Assembly: GCF_018446385.1 (NCBI RefSeq)
Contig: NC_056002.1
Coordinates: 9,062,894 to 9,126,893, forward strand
Direction: 5' to 3'
DNA from: Zingiber officinale
Lineage: Eukaryota > Streptophyta > Magnoliopsida > Zingiberales > Zingiberaceae
Length of the DNA stretch: 64,000 nucleotides
Under the pieces are notes generated by a model. That model saw nothing but the letters and a program-made list of their open reading frames with translations, was not told the origin of the DNA and searched no databases. Of the stretch, positions 23,401 through 34,626 are shown piece by piece (positions within the stretch are counted from its first letter, which is position 1; each line of letters starts with the position of its first letter). Position numbers and translations under genes: made by a program.

Positions 23401-23660
23401 GGGCTTAGACCCGGGGACTTGCCCTGCCTGTGACCGACTAGGAATTATGCGGCTAGTGATGCAAAGCGGCCTTGATTCCCTTCTTCCCTTGATTGTTGAC
23501 TGCCACATCTTCTCGACTATTGACTACCGTGTGCTTTTGACTATTGTCTGTCATATCTTTTTTACTATTGTCTGTCACATTCTCTTGATTATTGACTGTC
23601 ACATTCTCTTGACTTTTGACTTCCTGACCTTATCATGTCCCTCTTTTACATACCGTATCA
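20449..23660 (-). mobile_element. Ty3/gypsy element (Tat-like), minus strand, 5' part
   Basis: The minus-strand 5' LTR (22797-23660) is followed by gag (about 21400-22650, Retrotrans_gag type) and part of a protease region (about 20450-20800, with the motif VILGRPTLYEFQA). The rest lies beyond the copia insertion and outside the window. Several breaks are present. This is the outermost and therefore the oldest layer of the nest. A stretch at about 20890-21245 with repeated GCCGAGCGG motifs does not look like gag or protease and may be a fragment of another LTR. Confidence 0.75.
22797..23660 (-). repeat. 5' LTR of the gypsy element
   Basis: The 864 bp are bounded by the inverted ends TGATAC (22797) and GTATCA (to 23660). 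A minus-strand TATA box (TTATAAAAAGGGAGG, about 22992-23006) sits inside, and the right part has repeated TTGACTATTG(T/A)CTGTCACAT motifs (about 23490-23620). Gag lies beyond 22797 in minus orientation. Confidence 0.75.
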
Positions 23661-24419
23661 TCAAACAACAAAGGCGAGCAATACAACACAATTTAAATCA
23701 TCCATCAATTTTATGATGGATATTAGGTTGCTCTAAATACCTAGAAACTTAAAACTAAGTATGAATCATTAGATCCGGTATGAATTATCCTGATATTTTG
23801 CATTGGGCATGGTGACGACCAGACAATCATTGTTTAATTCTTTTATGTCAAATAATACGCCTAAATATGTATGCTTTATCACTGTATTATCTTGTTAATT
23901 TTTTCTTTGGGCGTCCATAGAGGTTCTAGCATGAGCTGATCCTTTTGTGATTGCTTAAAAATTACTAAATGGTATTTTCTCCTTTCTTAGAATTGTAGTT
24001 GTGAAGTTGCATGTCCATGCCACACAACATGCATGGTTCGATGTATTCTCCTTTGGTTTGTTCACCGAACCATGCATCAACCATGACCTAAAGATCTATC
24101 ATTAAATAATTTCACATATTGATTCTCTGCTTTTCTTCTTACTCAATAATTTAACTTCTTTTCTGAATTAGTCAAACGCAACCCACTGTTACGTGTTGAT
24201 TAGGAGGCCAACCACAGTATGGCCGGCTGCTGTAACTAACTCAGTAGCTGCGTTTGGTTGATTGGTTCCATGGCAGTGACCAACCCCAACCATGGCCCGT
24301 TAGATTCGAACATATATCCTCCAACCCTAACAACAAGCTACCGCGGCCTTCTCATCTTTGAATTCAGTCTCTTTAGTCAGTTCAGTTAAACAGGTGAGCG
24401 CCATGCATGGCTTCCCTTC
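23661..24419. other. Host intergenic DNA and upstream region of the acyltransferase gene
   Basis: No coding frame is seen. This unique-looking AT-rich DNA separates the retrotransposon nest from the first host gene. It contains one clear inverted repeat (24029-24077) and presumably the promoter. Confidence 0.6.
24029..24077. repeat. Perfect 12-bp inverted repeat upstream of the acyltransferase
   Basis: The arms ATGCATGGTTCG (24029-24040) and CGAACCATGCAT (24066-24077) are perfect complements around a 25-base loop. Each arm contains an RY-like CATGCA core. It is about 345 bp upstream of the TATA box. Confidence 0.75.
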
Positions 24420-24427
24420 TATAAATA
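24420..24427 (+). promoter_or_regulatory. TATA box of the acyltransferase gene
   Basis: TATAAATA lies 98 bp before the start codon, in the normal position for a plant TATA box with a short leader. Confidence 0.7.
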
Positions 24428-24524
24428 GCTCCATTTGCTAACCCACAATCAAGAAGCATCGATCCTCTCTAGTTCTTGCATATCGACAGCATCGAGTTCG
24501 TGTTCGTGTTCTTCAGTTATCGAA

Positions 24525-25968
24525 ATGGTACTGCAATCTCAACTCGTTATATATATATAGGTTGAATAATTACGATACAATTTTTCTCTACGTTTGATCA
24601 GGTTGCCGAGCTGAACGTAAAGCAGAGGGAAGCAACTCTAGTGGTGCCGGCGGCGGAGGAGACACAGAAGGGCCTCTACTTCCTCAGCAACCTGGATCAG
24701 AACATTGCGGTTGTAGTGCAGACAATTTATAGCTTCAAGTCAGGGGAGAAGGGGAACGGCACGGCGGCGAGGGTGATCAAGGAGGCTCTGGCCAAAGTGC
24801 TCGTGCACTACTACCCGCTCGCCGGTCGCCTTACCCTCAGCGCCGAGGGGAAGTTGATTGTAGACTGCACCGGCGAGGGCGCGGTGTTCGTCGAGGCTGA
24901 AGCCGACTGCGAGATGGAAGACATCGGAGACATTGGGATTAAGCCTGATCCGGCCACGCTGGGGAAGCTCGTTTATAACGTTCCTGGTGCCAAGAACATA
25001 TTGGAGATACCTCCATTGGTTGTTCAGGTCTGATCTTGCTCTTGAATGATTTGATTTGATTTGATTTGGTCGATGATCGCAATTGATTAATTCGGTATAT
25101 TCAGTTAACGACTTTTACTTGCGGGGGATTCGTCTTGGGGTTGTCGATGAACCACTGCATGTTCGACGGCCTCGGCGCGATGGAGTTCGTGAACTCGTGG
25201 GGCGAGACGGCGCGCGGGCTGCCGCTGTCGGTGCCGCCGTTCGTCGACCGCACGGTTCTGCGGGCGCGCGATCCGCCGGTGATCGGCTTCCCCCACCACG
25301 AGTTCGCGGAGATCGAGGACGTCTCGGAGTCGGCGGCGCTGTACCAGAAGGAGGAGATGCTGTACCGCTCGTTCTGCTTCGACCCCGACAAGCTGGAGGC
25401 GGTGAAGCGGCGGGCGACGGAAGGCGCCGGCTCGCCGACCAAGTGCACCACCTTCGAGGCCCTGGCGGGCCTCGTGTGGCGCGCGCGCGCGCAGGCGCTG
25501 GGGCTGCGCGCAGGGCAGCGGACCAAGCTGCTCTTCGCGGTCGACGGGCGTCTGCGCTTCGAGCCGCCGCTGCCAAAGGGCTACTTCGGCAACGGCATCA
25601 TGCTCACCAACGCGCTGTGCACGGCAGGGGAGCTCCTGGAACGGCCGCTGGGATTCGCGGTGGGACTGGTGCAGGAGGCGGTGAGGATGGTGACGGAGGA
25701 GTACATGCGGTCCGCCATAGACTACTTCGAGGCGACCAGGGCGCGGCCTTCGCTGACGGCGACGCTGCTGATCACCACCTGGTCCCGTCTGTCGTTCCAC
25801 ACCACGGACTTCGGGTGGGGCAAGCCGATTCAGTCGGGGCCGGTGGCGCTGCCTGAAAAGGAAGTGAGCTTGTTCCTGGCGCATGGCAAGGAGAGGAAGA
25901 GCATCAACGTCCTGCTGGGGCTCCCGAGCTCAGCAATGGAGAGATTCCAAGAGCTGGTGGAGATATAG
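24525..25968 (+). CDS. ASFT: BAHD acyltransferase, omega-hydroxypalmitate O-feruloyl transferase type
   Basis: I read three exons: 24525-24527 (the ATG alone), 24602-25027 and 25105-25968, with GT-AG introns of 74 and 77 bp, both in phase 0. They give 430 aa, normal for BAHD enzymes. The catalytic HCMFD (HxxxD) is at residues 160-164 and DFGWG at 378-382. Conserved blocks such as [17 protein letters not shown] and GYFGNGI are present. The family transfers acyl groups from CoA thioesters in the cytosol. Close resemblance along the full length is to ASFT/HHT1/FHT, which adds ferulate from feruloyl-CoA to omega-hydroxy acids and fatty alcohols for suberin. The third exon is strongly GC-rich, as in monocots. 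Reading straight on from the ATG meets a stop within intron 1, so splicing is needed. Substrate choice is inferred from similarity; another hydroxycinnamoyl transferase is possible. Confidence 0.85.
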
Positions 25969-26229
25969 ATGTGGATGGTGGTTATTGTGCTTAATTATGA
26001 ATAGAATAAGCTTGAGGCGGATAACCTAAACTGAAAGTAATGAACTTAAAAAGTATATGTAAGTCTGATCAAGGAGTTTGGAGGTTAGTGATATAGTATG
26101 TTTTGTAAGGGAATCTAGAGGTAATATAAAATTGATGGTTAAAATGATGTAATAATTAAAGTAAAGCTGCACTTATCAAGATAAATTACCACTTAGAAGT
26201 GAGGCCTTCAATATAAATTCGGATGAACT
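25969..26229. other. 3' flank of the acyltransferase gene
   Basis: AT-rich untranslated and intergenic sequence without a coding frame. AATAGAATAAG-like signals at about 26000 could serve for polyadenylation. Confidence 0.45.
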
Positions 26230-27310
26230 TTAATTTGGTTGGGTTGGAGCCACGGGGAGCAACTTCTTTTATCTTATGGGCAAGTTTCTCAACATACGGT
26301 TGATTGACCTCATACTTAGCTCCTTATTTTTACGATACAATTCTCAGTATACAATCGGTCGACGATCTAAAGTGTCGGTCGAACTTAAGTGTCTCAGCGC
26401 CCCACTTAATGCCAATACACACAGAATAAACTCAGTCGACTCCTACAATGATCGGGCATATGAGGCTCAGTTCCCTGATTCTGCAATACAACTCTCAGCA
26501 TATGGCTAGCCGGCCAGAGGGTCAGTCAGCCTTACAGGGCATAGTTCCCCATATGTCAGCGTTAAGACAACTCTCAGTATATGAGAGGTCGTCCAAAGAG
26601 TCGATCAAACTTAAGGGACTTTGTTCCCCACTTCTCTTGCCAGCCTCCCAGCATACAGTCGATCGGCCTCCAGAAGACAACGTAACATTATCAGAGAATC
26701 ACAATAATCTGTTAGAAAATAACAACTACTTGACAGAGAATATTCCACCACAAAGGCATTTACAGGAAACAAAACCTTCCTTTGAGAGTGTTCGTGCAGT
26801 TTTCATTGCCTGACATTACTTAGCATTATTTGACATCTGACATTCTCAACCGTCTCATTAATACGAGAGTTACAAAAGATGATTCATATGCATAAAACAG
26901 AACCTTCCTCAAAGGGTAGCTATACACATTCCATTACTTGACATATTATGACACAAGACATTTTCTAACACTTCATGATTACAGGATTCTAAGGGTCAGT
27001 ATAAAAAGGGATTCTCTCCGTTGACTAGGTATGCTTTATAGCGTTAGAATACACATGCATCTACTATTTATTTTCTTATCCACATTTCGCTCAACTGTTG
27101 TATTAATTTGAATATCGGAGTCTACACCAAGATCTTCCCTCCTTGATTCTTATTCTAATGCTCCCTTTTGTTCTCTTTATAGTATGCAAAAACAACGTAT
27201 CAGATGTCATTTCTTCTCTATTCTAAAGTATTCTCATGGTCAATAATAAAATCATCTATCCAACCCATCATCTCTACTAAGTTTTTAGACCAGATCAATT
27301 AGGACGAGGA
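26230..27310 (+). repeat. Degraded LTR-like remnant (gypsy type)
   Basis: Degenerate repeats of about 75 bp (CTCAGTATAC/CTCAGCATAT motifs at 26342, 26493, 26571 and 26646) precede a TATA-like GTATAAAAAGGGATTC (about 27000) and a tail resembling that of the LTR at 46690-48670, including a shared CCATCATCTCTAC. No internal coding region is attached, so it is probably an old solo LTR. Its ends are approximate. Confidence 0.5.
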
Positions 27311-28549
27311 GTACGACATAATTAAGAATACATGAATAGTTCAGTGTGTTAATTTGAAGCACGCCACGGTAATTAGATGCATGCTATACTTGAAATTTCA
27401 CTATAAATTGATTTTGTATTAAAATGCATCAGATTTTCTATGATATCATGTTTTTAAAGATAGCATATGCATGCGCAATTGGATAACAATTCGGGTCGAG
27501 TTCGAATGGATAGGTTCTAACTTAATTAATATTTCGGGTCAAATTATTCGATCCGAATCTGATTCGTTTATCTATATTTGATCCGAATCCAACCTGAAAC
27601 AACTCACAATTCAAATCTAATTTGAACCCGATCCAATCCAAAAATAACCTATTTATATAAACATGCTCATCTTAACTCGAATCCGACCCGAAAAGATCTA
27701 TTTTATTAAATATATTCATTTTAATCAAAACTCAATCAGAATACGACTGGAACCCGATCTAAAAATAATTATAAACGGATTCGTGAATTATGATTGAATC
27801 ATTTCAATCTAATTTGAATCTGACACATTTATTAATTATATCAATCAGATTGACCTGAATCCAATAAGATCGGATTCTACTCTAATTTTTTTCATATTCA
27901 ATTTGCATCGTGTTTTTATATCAGATCAGAAATTGTCACCATTAATATACATTTGTTCCGCAAATTCCATATTTTTATAGAATTTATAAGTATTTATAAA
28001 ATTTAAGCTATTTGAATAAACTTTACTCGTCAAATTTAAATAATATTAATATATTTGGACATTTTTGACTTGTTCAGATATTTGCTTTTATACTTTAATT
28101 TAAATCTTGAATTGATGGGAAATATGCAAATGGTTTAATATGTGAGGAAATGTATAAACTTAAAATATAATTGACTTCTTAATATTTAAATTTTTTTCCA
28201 TATTGGTTCCAAACCTTTTCCCGTTTGATTTCGTTTGTCAGATCAATAGTCAAATAAATTGAATTATATAAACAATAGTAACTTATTCAACTCGACTAAA
28301 AGCTCAAATTTAATAAATTTCTTTAGTAGATAAACTTAAGAAGCTAAAAATTAAATGAATGAATAAAATTTAAAGACATTCAAGTTCGACTCGCCTCATC
28401 TTCTTCAATATTTATTGCTAAATCTGTATATATTCAAATAAATTGAAAACTAAAAACAAGTGGACAAACTCAATTTTTGCTGATTTGATTTATCAATTAT
28501 AGATGTGAACGGGTGTAACACTCACTACAGCTGTAGGCATCGCCGACGA
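27311..28549. other. AT-rich intergenic DNA with a degenerate repeat
   Basis: No gene is seen. About 27475-27925 has many scattered GATCCGAATCC/GGATTCGG-like motifs on both strands, the style of an old non-coding DNA transposon or MITE, but I could not find clean ends. The remainder is plain AT-rich sequence. Confidence 0.45.
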
Positions 28550-28916
28550 CTAGAAACCGCCGGCGACAATAAGCCTAGAGGAGCTAATTAGAAGCTGGTG
28601 ACACGACCCGGCGCTGTAGCACTTGCAGAAGCCCGCGCCAGACGCGGTCACCGCCGCCATCTCCTTCTCCATCTCGCACATGACCTTTTGGAAAAGATCG
28701 ACGTCGCATGGGAGCTGGAGCGGGTCGTTGCTGGCGAATCCGTACGCCAGTTCCGCCTGGTCCAGCAGCGCCTGAAACAGCGGGTGCCCGATACAATCCG
28801 TCTTGATGACGAACCGCTCCTGGCTCGGCCCGACATGGACGACCGTGAACCTCCCTGGCCAGGTCGCCGTCGTCCGCTTGATGTCTGAGGTCGTCGCCAG
28901 AAGAGGGTTACTCCGG
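28550..28916 (-). pseudogene. SAUR-family auxin-responsive protein, 5'-truncated
   Basis: On the minus strand a frame ending at TAG (28550-28552) encodes a SAUR domain: RFTVVHVG, RFVIKTDCIGHPLFQALLDQ, YGFASNDPLQLPCDVDLF, then a Met/Glu-rich C-terminus ending LIVAGGF. About 122 codons are open. There is no in-frame ATG before an in-frame stop a little upstream, and the upstream sequence changes at about 28917 to CAGTGGCGGATCC, which resembles a transposon end. SAURs are small, intronless auxin-induced proteins, several of which inhibit PP2C.D phosphatases to promote cell expansion. The coding region is GC-rich like the other genes here. It is either a broken gene whose start was displaced, or it has a start I cannot see. 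Confidence 0.75.
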
Positions 28917-29457
28917 TCAGTGGCGGATCCATAAATTCAAGCATAAAAGAACGATTTTTACGTGAAATAAAAGATGATATCCTTTATCTCTACTAATGGA
29001 ACCCCATAATAATAAGGTAATGGTCAGAGCTCCTCCTCTTGGTGTATTAGAAGGAATATCAAGAGGTATCATAGCCCTAGCCCCGGGATAAAAACTGCGG
29101 GTGTCTTATTGTGACACTCCATGACAAATAATAGGATTGATTATAAACAATGAAATTTTGTTTGCAAGGAAACAATTTCAATATTTCTTTATTGTATGCA
29201 TGTATTAGAAGGAATCCCAAGAGGCATAATAAATTTCATACTTTTGTATTTGCATATTTCTTTGATCATTTAGACCGAATATTAACACCTTGATTCAATC
29301 ACAACACAAGCAATCTAACACACCTTCAGTAAAATAAAATAAAAAATTTCAAGAACACAAATTCTTCCACACAGAATTCTGACTATTTTTGCAATACCAA
29401 ATCAACTCAAGAACACATTTTAATCAAATAAGCTATGCCGAAAGAATCTAAATGCAA
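28917..29457. other. Probable transposon end and 3' flank of the ERF gene
   Basis: It begins, next to the SAUR frame, with CAGTGGCGGATCCA, a motif seen at ends of plant DNA transposons; the matching far end was not found. A direct repeat (GTATTAGAAGGAAT...AAGAGG at 29043 and again at 29202) lies inside. The right portion is the downstream flank of the ERF gene. Confidence 0.4.
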
Positions 29458-30183
29458 TTAATCGAGATTCGCCGCCGCCGCCGTGGTTATGAGAGGAAGA
29501 GAATCCCAAATCATGTCCATGTCAAGAGAAGGCATTCTGCTCAACATCACCCCACTCGCGTCATCCCTCTTCGCCTCCTTCCCAGCGATGGCGACCGACG
29601 CCGGGTTCTCATCGCCCCCCGTCTTCTTCTGTTTCTTCGCCGGCGACGGCGACGACGCGGCTGAGTCGCCGGTGGCGAGCTTCGCGTCCAGCAGCGCTGT
29701 AATGGCCGCATGGTGCAGCGGCCTCCGGTGTTGTTGTTGTTGTTGCTGCTGCTGCTGCTGCGCGTGTGGGAAGTTGAGGCGCGCGGCGTCGCCGCGCAGC
29801 TTGTAGGCGGCGATGTCGTACGCGATGGCGGCGTCCTCGGCGCTGTCGAAGGTGCCGAGCCACACCCTGGCCCGCCGCCGCGGCAGACGGATCTCCGCCA
29901 CCCACTTCCCCCACTGCCGCTGCCGGACGCCTCTGAACAGCTTCTCCTGCCGGGCGGCGTGGCCCTCCGCCCACTGACTCCGGCTATCCAACGGGAGGCC
30001 AAGATCGAGGCCATGTTGGGAAGGTCGAGAGCGCTCTGCCTTGCCGTCGTCGAAAGTGATCATGGTAGCGGCAGCGTCGGAGGAACTACTGCAATTATTA
30101 CTTCCGTTCTGGAAGCAATAACCACCATTCATCGCCATTGACGCCGATCGATTCCTTCGTTGATTGCTGCTGTTGCTTCTCAT
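29458..30183 (-). CDS. AP2/ERF transcription factor, RAP2.4/DREB A-6 type
   Basis: An intronless 241-aa frame. The single AP2 domain covers residues 81-140: [20 protein letters not shown], the [12 protein letters not shown] block and [13 protein letters not shown]. The WVAEIR and ARLNFP wording matches the RAP2.4/ERF061 branch (DREB subgroup A-6, ERF group I). These nuclear proteins bind GCC-box or DRE elements and act in stress, light and wax or hormone responses. The N-terminus is Ser/Asn-rich. Ten glutamines follow the domain (142-151). A basic AKKQKK stretch at about 187 may help nuclear import, and the acidic-aromatic C-terminus ([10 protein letters not shown]) may activate transcription. 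The first ATG (30181-30183) is used here; a second Met-Ala-Met at residues 16-18 is an alternative start. The exact subgroup is inferred. Confidence 0.88.
   Translation of the reverse strand: MRSNSSNQRRNRSASMAMNGGYCFQNGSNNCSSSSDAAATMITFDDGKAERSRPSQHGLDLGLPLDSRSQWAEGHAARQEKLFRGVRQRQWGKWVAEIRLPRRRARVWLGTFDSAEDAAIAYDIAAYKLRGDAARLNFPHAQQQQQQQQQQHRRPLHHAAITALLDAKLATGDSAASSPSPAKKQKKTGGDENPASVAIAGKEAKRDDASGVMLSRMPSLDMDMIWDSLPLITTAAAANLD
29731..29760 (-). repeat. Polyglutamine microsatellite in the ERF gene
   Basis: On the coding (minus) strand five CAG codons are followed by five CAA codons, encoding ten glutamines directly after the AP2 domain. Pure triplet runs of this sort often vary in length between individuals. 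Confidence 0.9.
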
Positions 30184-31437
30184 TATTTATGTTGTTGAAG
30201 CAGAGGAACGAAATGGATTCCATTTTTTTAAGGCACATTCCTAACCTTTTTCTGTAAATATATTTCCCTTTTTTAAGATAGAATAATTTTCTTAAACACA
30301 TTGTTATTAGGTTGGCTTCATCTGGATTAGGATAATAATTCTGCGTTGAGCTAACACTTTTTAAATAATTAACGATGTGATAGGATGAGAGGTTATTTGA
30401 ATGGGGGCCATGTTCTACACGATATTGTTTTTAGTTTAAGCAGCACTTTCCAGCAAGGCATCGACAAGGATGAGACCATTGGTTTGGTGAGACAAATTAA
30501 TATACACAAACCTTTTTGACGTCGCATTGTTATAATCTTTCTGACCAAAAACAATTTGCTATAATTTTTATAGCTTAAGTATTCCATAAACACAGGAATT
30601 GCATCAAAGAACTGAAGGTGCAGAGATGTTAGAGATACCAAGGACTTCATGACATGAACTCCACCTCCATAAGCGAATAACATCATGAACAAGAGCTTAA
30701 ATCTCAATCATTAACATAACAAAAAAGAAACGGTATCGTAATTGTTATGAATCATGAGAGGCATCACCTTCAGGTGCATAAATAAGAGAGGTCAAAGACA
30801 TGGAGAGGAAAGTGACACGACAATGGACGAGAAATCAGAAAGAGTTTTTATATATATAAAAACTTTCTTAATTTAAGCGATAGGATTTGTTAGCATTTCA
30901 CTCGAAAGTAATTAGAGTGGCTTTTCTTAATTTTAGGGATAAGATTAGTTAATACTTTGTCCAACGTGATTGATTCCGAATTGTGTAAGCTCAGTCTGTC
31001 GGGATGATTAGTTGACATTATTGCTTCTTTAGGTTCATTTTCTTCGTGCTGAGCTGAGCCATGATCAGAAGAGCTTGGCAATAACAACGTACAGTAAGTT
31101 GCTAATGGAGTTTCTGAAATTAGTTCCATGGTTAGGAGGAAAAACATGCATGCTATTTGATATCTTGATTGATTTTTTTTTAGTTGACATTAATACCTAC
31201 CTCTTTGAATCAAGTAATTCTAAATGACCGATTTAATTTCACGAAAATTTTCCATCGATTAATGATTATTAGAGTAAATCGGTAAACACTTATGAAGATT
31301 CTTTTAAATAGCTATTGTCCTTAGGACTGTTCTTAGGCATACTTTTCATTAATGGAAAAATCTTCAGTAGTACATTATATCCGTCATTCAAATTTTAGAT
31401 CTTTTAATTATTCAATGGAGAATCTAATCATTCCATC
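30184..31437. other. Intergenic region upstream of the ERF gene
   Basis: A minus-strand TATA-like AATATATTT (about 30255-30264) could serve the ERF gene. A 104-codon minus-strand frame at 30393-30707 has no family I recognise and no GC-rich coding character, so I do not call it. The remainder is AT-rich without visible structure. Confidence 0.5.
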
Positions 31438-31699
31438 ATTATCCCGAGACATATGTCTTAAGTGATATTGATCTTATTTATAGAGGTAAATCAACTATAA
31501 AAGGAAGAAAAAACGAACATAAACAAAGATTATAAATGATTATTTATTCAAGGGTTTAACCATTACATTATTATCCTGTGACATACATCTATAGTGTTAT
31601 GGATCTTATTTATAAGGTAAATTGACGATAAAGGTAAGAAAAAAATGAACATAAACAAATATTACAAATATACGGTTGATTATCTAACAATTACATTAT
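31438..31699. repeat. Direct repeat, two units, split from a third by the retrotransposon array
   Basis: Two units (from 31438 and 31570) of about 125-132 bp share ATTATCC..GACATA, GATCTTATTTATA and GTAAGAAAAAAATGAACAT-like blocks. A third unit begins at 41325, exactly where the array ends. Position 31695-31699 is the left copy (ATTAT) of the array's target duplication. Confidence 0.8.
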
Positions 31700-32584
31700 T
31701 ATAGGTGCAGTGGAAGCCGACAAGAGGGGGGTGAATTATCTGCAAATAAAAATTATACCCTCCTCAAACTTTCAACTCAAAAATAGCAACACTAAAATAA
31801 AATAATTAAGGAAAACGAAATAGAGAAGACCCGGAATTTACTTGGTTACAACCAAGACGGTTGTTAATCCAAGGAGATGAAAAGCGCAGTAAGAAAACTC
31901 CTTCTCTGAAGGCGGAGAAGTCTTTTACACACTTGGAAAGCTCAACAGTTGCTAGGAAATCTAATACTGAGTTGAATAAATAATTCCTAGCTCCAGGGGC
32001 CTTTATATAGCTCCTGGAAAGTCTATCCCGAGGGTCCAAGGAGCCTCCAACAAGGTTCAAGGCGCCTCCAGCACGGTCAACGGATAAAATTTTATCCGCA
32101 ACGCAAACGGTAAAACTGACCGGTTGAAGATGCCTTCATCAAGCTTTAAGGCGCCTTCATGTTGAGGGTGTCTTCATGCTTCATGAAGGCGCCTTCAAGC
32201 TGGTTTTCCAGCTTGAGCTTCTTTTCCAACTCCATTGCGTTGACTTCCGATGCTCTGATAGTTTGGGTGATTCAGCCAACCGAAATAGGGCTCACCCGAA
32301 TCCAATTTCCGGCCTTCTTCTCGAGCAGCCTTCCTCACCGGCTTAACGTCCCCGAACGCCGCGCACGTTCTTCTCGCCCACTGGTGTACTCTTCCGCAGC
32401 TTCCTCGTCCTTTGGACGCACCGAGCCCGTCGGCTCCCTTCCCGTGTCGTCCTTCTCGCTAGCTGCGTCTTCCGCTCGACTTCCTGCGCTCCTAAGTTCC
32501 TACACACTCAGACACAGGGATCAAATACAAAGCAGGATCTAACCAACTTGGTTGATCACATCAAAACATCCACGAGGTCCAACA
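31700..32584 (-). repeat. Array LTR 1
   Basis: This 885-bp LTR is the 3' end of the array in element orientation. A minus-strand TATA box (CTATATAAAGGCC, about 32000-32012) and palindromic GGCGCC-type motifs (about 32040-32195) are shared with the other array LTRs. Confidence 0.9.
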
Positions 32585-34626
32585 ATCTCCCCCTTTTTGA
32601 TGTGCATTAACCCAAGTTCAAGTTAGGATATAAAAATAAATAGTAATTTAAAGAAATTACTAACTAACAGTTTAAGCATAAAAATTGCAATAAAAATTTG
32701 CAATACTAAAAGAATTTTGAAATTATTAAATTTTCCTAACTCCCCCTAAACTTGTACCTATTTCTCCCCCTTTGATCACAGCAAAAACGGGGTAAACTGA
32801 AGTTTTTGAAGATTTCAAGTAAACTGAATTTTTCAGAAAAATTTTCTAAGTTAAAAATTAGTTTTTAGAATTTTTAAAAAGAATTTCTAAGTAAAAATTC
32901 TAAGTAACCAGAATTTTTAGAGTTTTCAAGAAAAAGTTTGAAAAACTTTTAAAGCATTATTTAATTTTAACTTCTAATGCTTTTACCAGAAAGTGGATTA
33001 AACATTTTATTCCGATATTTCGGCTTCCAGGTCGTGGCGAGGCACAAGGCCTTCTTGGTTATTGGAGCAACAACCACTTCCTTAGACAAAGCTTCATAAA
33101 GAAATTCATTGTTTAATTTTACTTGCTGTAAGCTCTAACTTCAATAAGTCTAATTTATCAAAGACTTTGGAATCCAGTATAGATTCCTTCCTACTGGGTT
33201 AATTAAAAATCTATGGGGTACATAAGTTTTAAGAATTTTCCTAAGTTGACCTTGATGCTTTCTAATATACCAGTTTAATTTACCAAAAAAATTTTAATTT
33301 AGATTTTTTAAAAACATTTGAACATGCAACAGATTTCAATTTTTCAATTTCATTTTTCAATTTTGCATTCTCTAATTTCAAATGTTCATTTTCTTTTTCT
33401 AATTGATCTAACTCTTTAGAAAGAGACTTGATAAATAGAAATAACTGAGTAGGGTTAGATTACGCACCTTACTTACCTGACTAGGTGATGTTCCCCCTTC
33501 ACTGCAGCTTTCTTCTTCTGATGTTCCTCCCCCTTCATCTATGCTCATCTCGGAGCTTGAGTCATCTTCGGGAAGATGGTTAGCCATCATCGCTAACACG
33601 GAGAAAGCTTCGACGTCTGATTCGGAAGAAGACGAATCAAACCAAGTGGCCTTCAAGTTCTTGTGCTTGGATGATTCTGATTTCTTGTACTTTGTCTTTT
33701 CCTTCTCCTTCCCCATTTTCTTCAAGTCCGGGCAGTCATCTTTGATGTGCCCTTCTTCGTTGCAGTTGTAGCAACGAATCATCCTTTTTCTTTGCTGATG
33801 TCTCTTTGTCTGCGATCTAAATTTATTAGATTTAAAAAATTATTAAAGCGTCTTACCAGTAGTGCCGCTTCGGATTCGTCGACCGAGGCTTCGGAGTTAG
33901 AACCGTTTATTTTTTCCTTTAAGGCAATGTTCTGACTAGTCTTCTCTACTCCATTGGGCTCTGCAACTCGAGATTCGTGAAGTTCAAAAGTAGAAAACAA
34001 TTGTTCTAGAGTATTTACCTCGAAGTCCTTAGAGATGTAGTACGCATCTACTAAGGAGGCCCACTCTGAAATTCTAGGGAAGGCGTTGAGCGCGTACCGG
34101 ATCGAGTCTCGGTTCTTTACTTCTTCTCCAAGGTTGCTTAATTGCGTGATCAACTCTTTAATCCTCGCTAGGAGTTGCGCTACCTTCTCGCCTTGGTTCA
34201 TCCGGAGGTTCGTCAACTGGATCCGGAGGATGTCGCGGCTCGCTAGCTTCGCTTCGGAGGTACCTTCATGAAGCTCCAGGAATTTTTCCCAGAGATCTTT
34301 TGCAGAGTCGTAGCTTCCTATCCAATTTACCTCCTGAGATAGCGGAACGCTGAGCAGGTAGAACTCAGTCTTTCCGTTAGCGACAAAATTGGCTTGCTCC
34401 TTCTTGCTCCACGTGTTTTCTTCTTTATCTTTCGGCGCTGCATATCCATATTTCATTATTAAAAATATATCAAATTCAGTTTTAAAAAATACCTCCATTT
34501 TTCGCTTCCATGTAGCGAAATCTCCGTCGAACTTTGGAGGATGAATATTTGCTCCGGCCAACGTCTTGATCATTGTGCTTCAGTCGGCGATTAGTCCTTC
34601 TGAGGCGGTCTGACTCTGATACCAAT
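32585..34626 (-). mobile_element. Array interior 1 with gag
   Basis: From right to left (element orientation): the primer site, a Gag-like region (about 33400-34573) beginning MIKTLAGANIHPPKFDG with a CCHC knuckle (CYNCNEEGHIKDDC), a Ser/Glu-rich tail, a predicted coiled coil (about 33300-33420), 0.7 kb of AT-rich sequence, and the purine tract (32585-32600). No pol motif is seen. Confidence 0.85.

Noticed and set aside
25083-25884. Long frames of about 250 codons on both strands over the acyltransferase third exon
   Set aside because: They are GC-rich shadows; only the frame with HCMFD and DFGWG matches a family.
28584-28944. Two Arg/Ser-rich frames overlapping the SAUR fragment
   Set aside because: They are out-of-frame readings of the SAUR coding strand or its complement.
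29483-30141. Several overlapping frames across the ERF gene, including Cys and Leu runs
   Set aside because: The runs come from the CAG/CAA repeat read in other frames or on the other strand.
30393-30707. A 104-codon minus-strand frame
   Set aside because: No recognisable domain, AT-rich, no promoter or homologue seen; it could be chance. Left uncalled.
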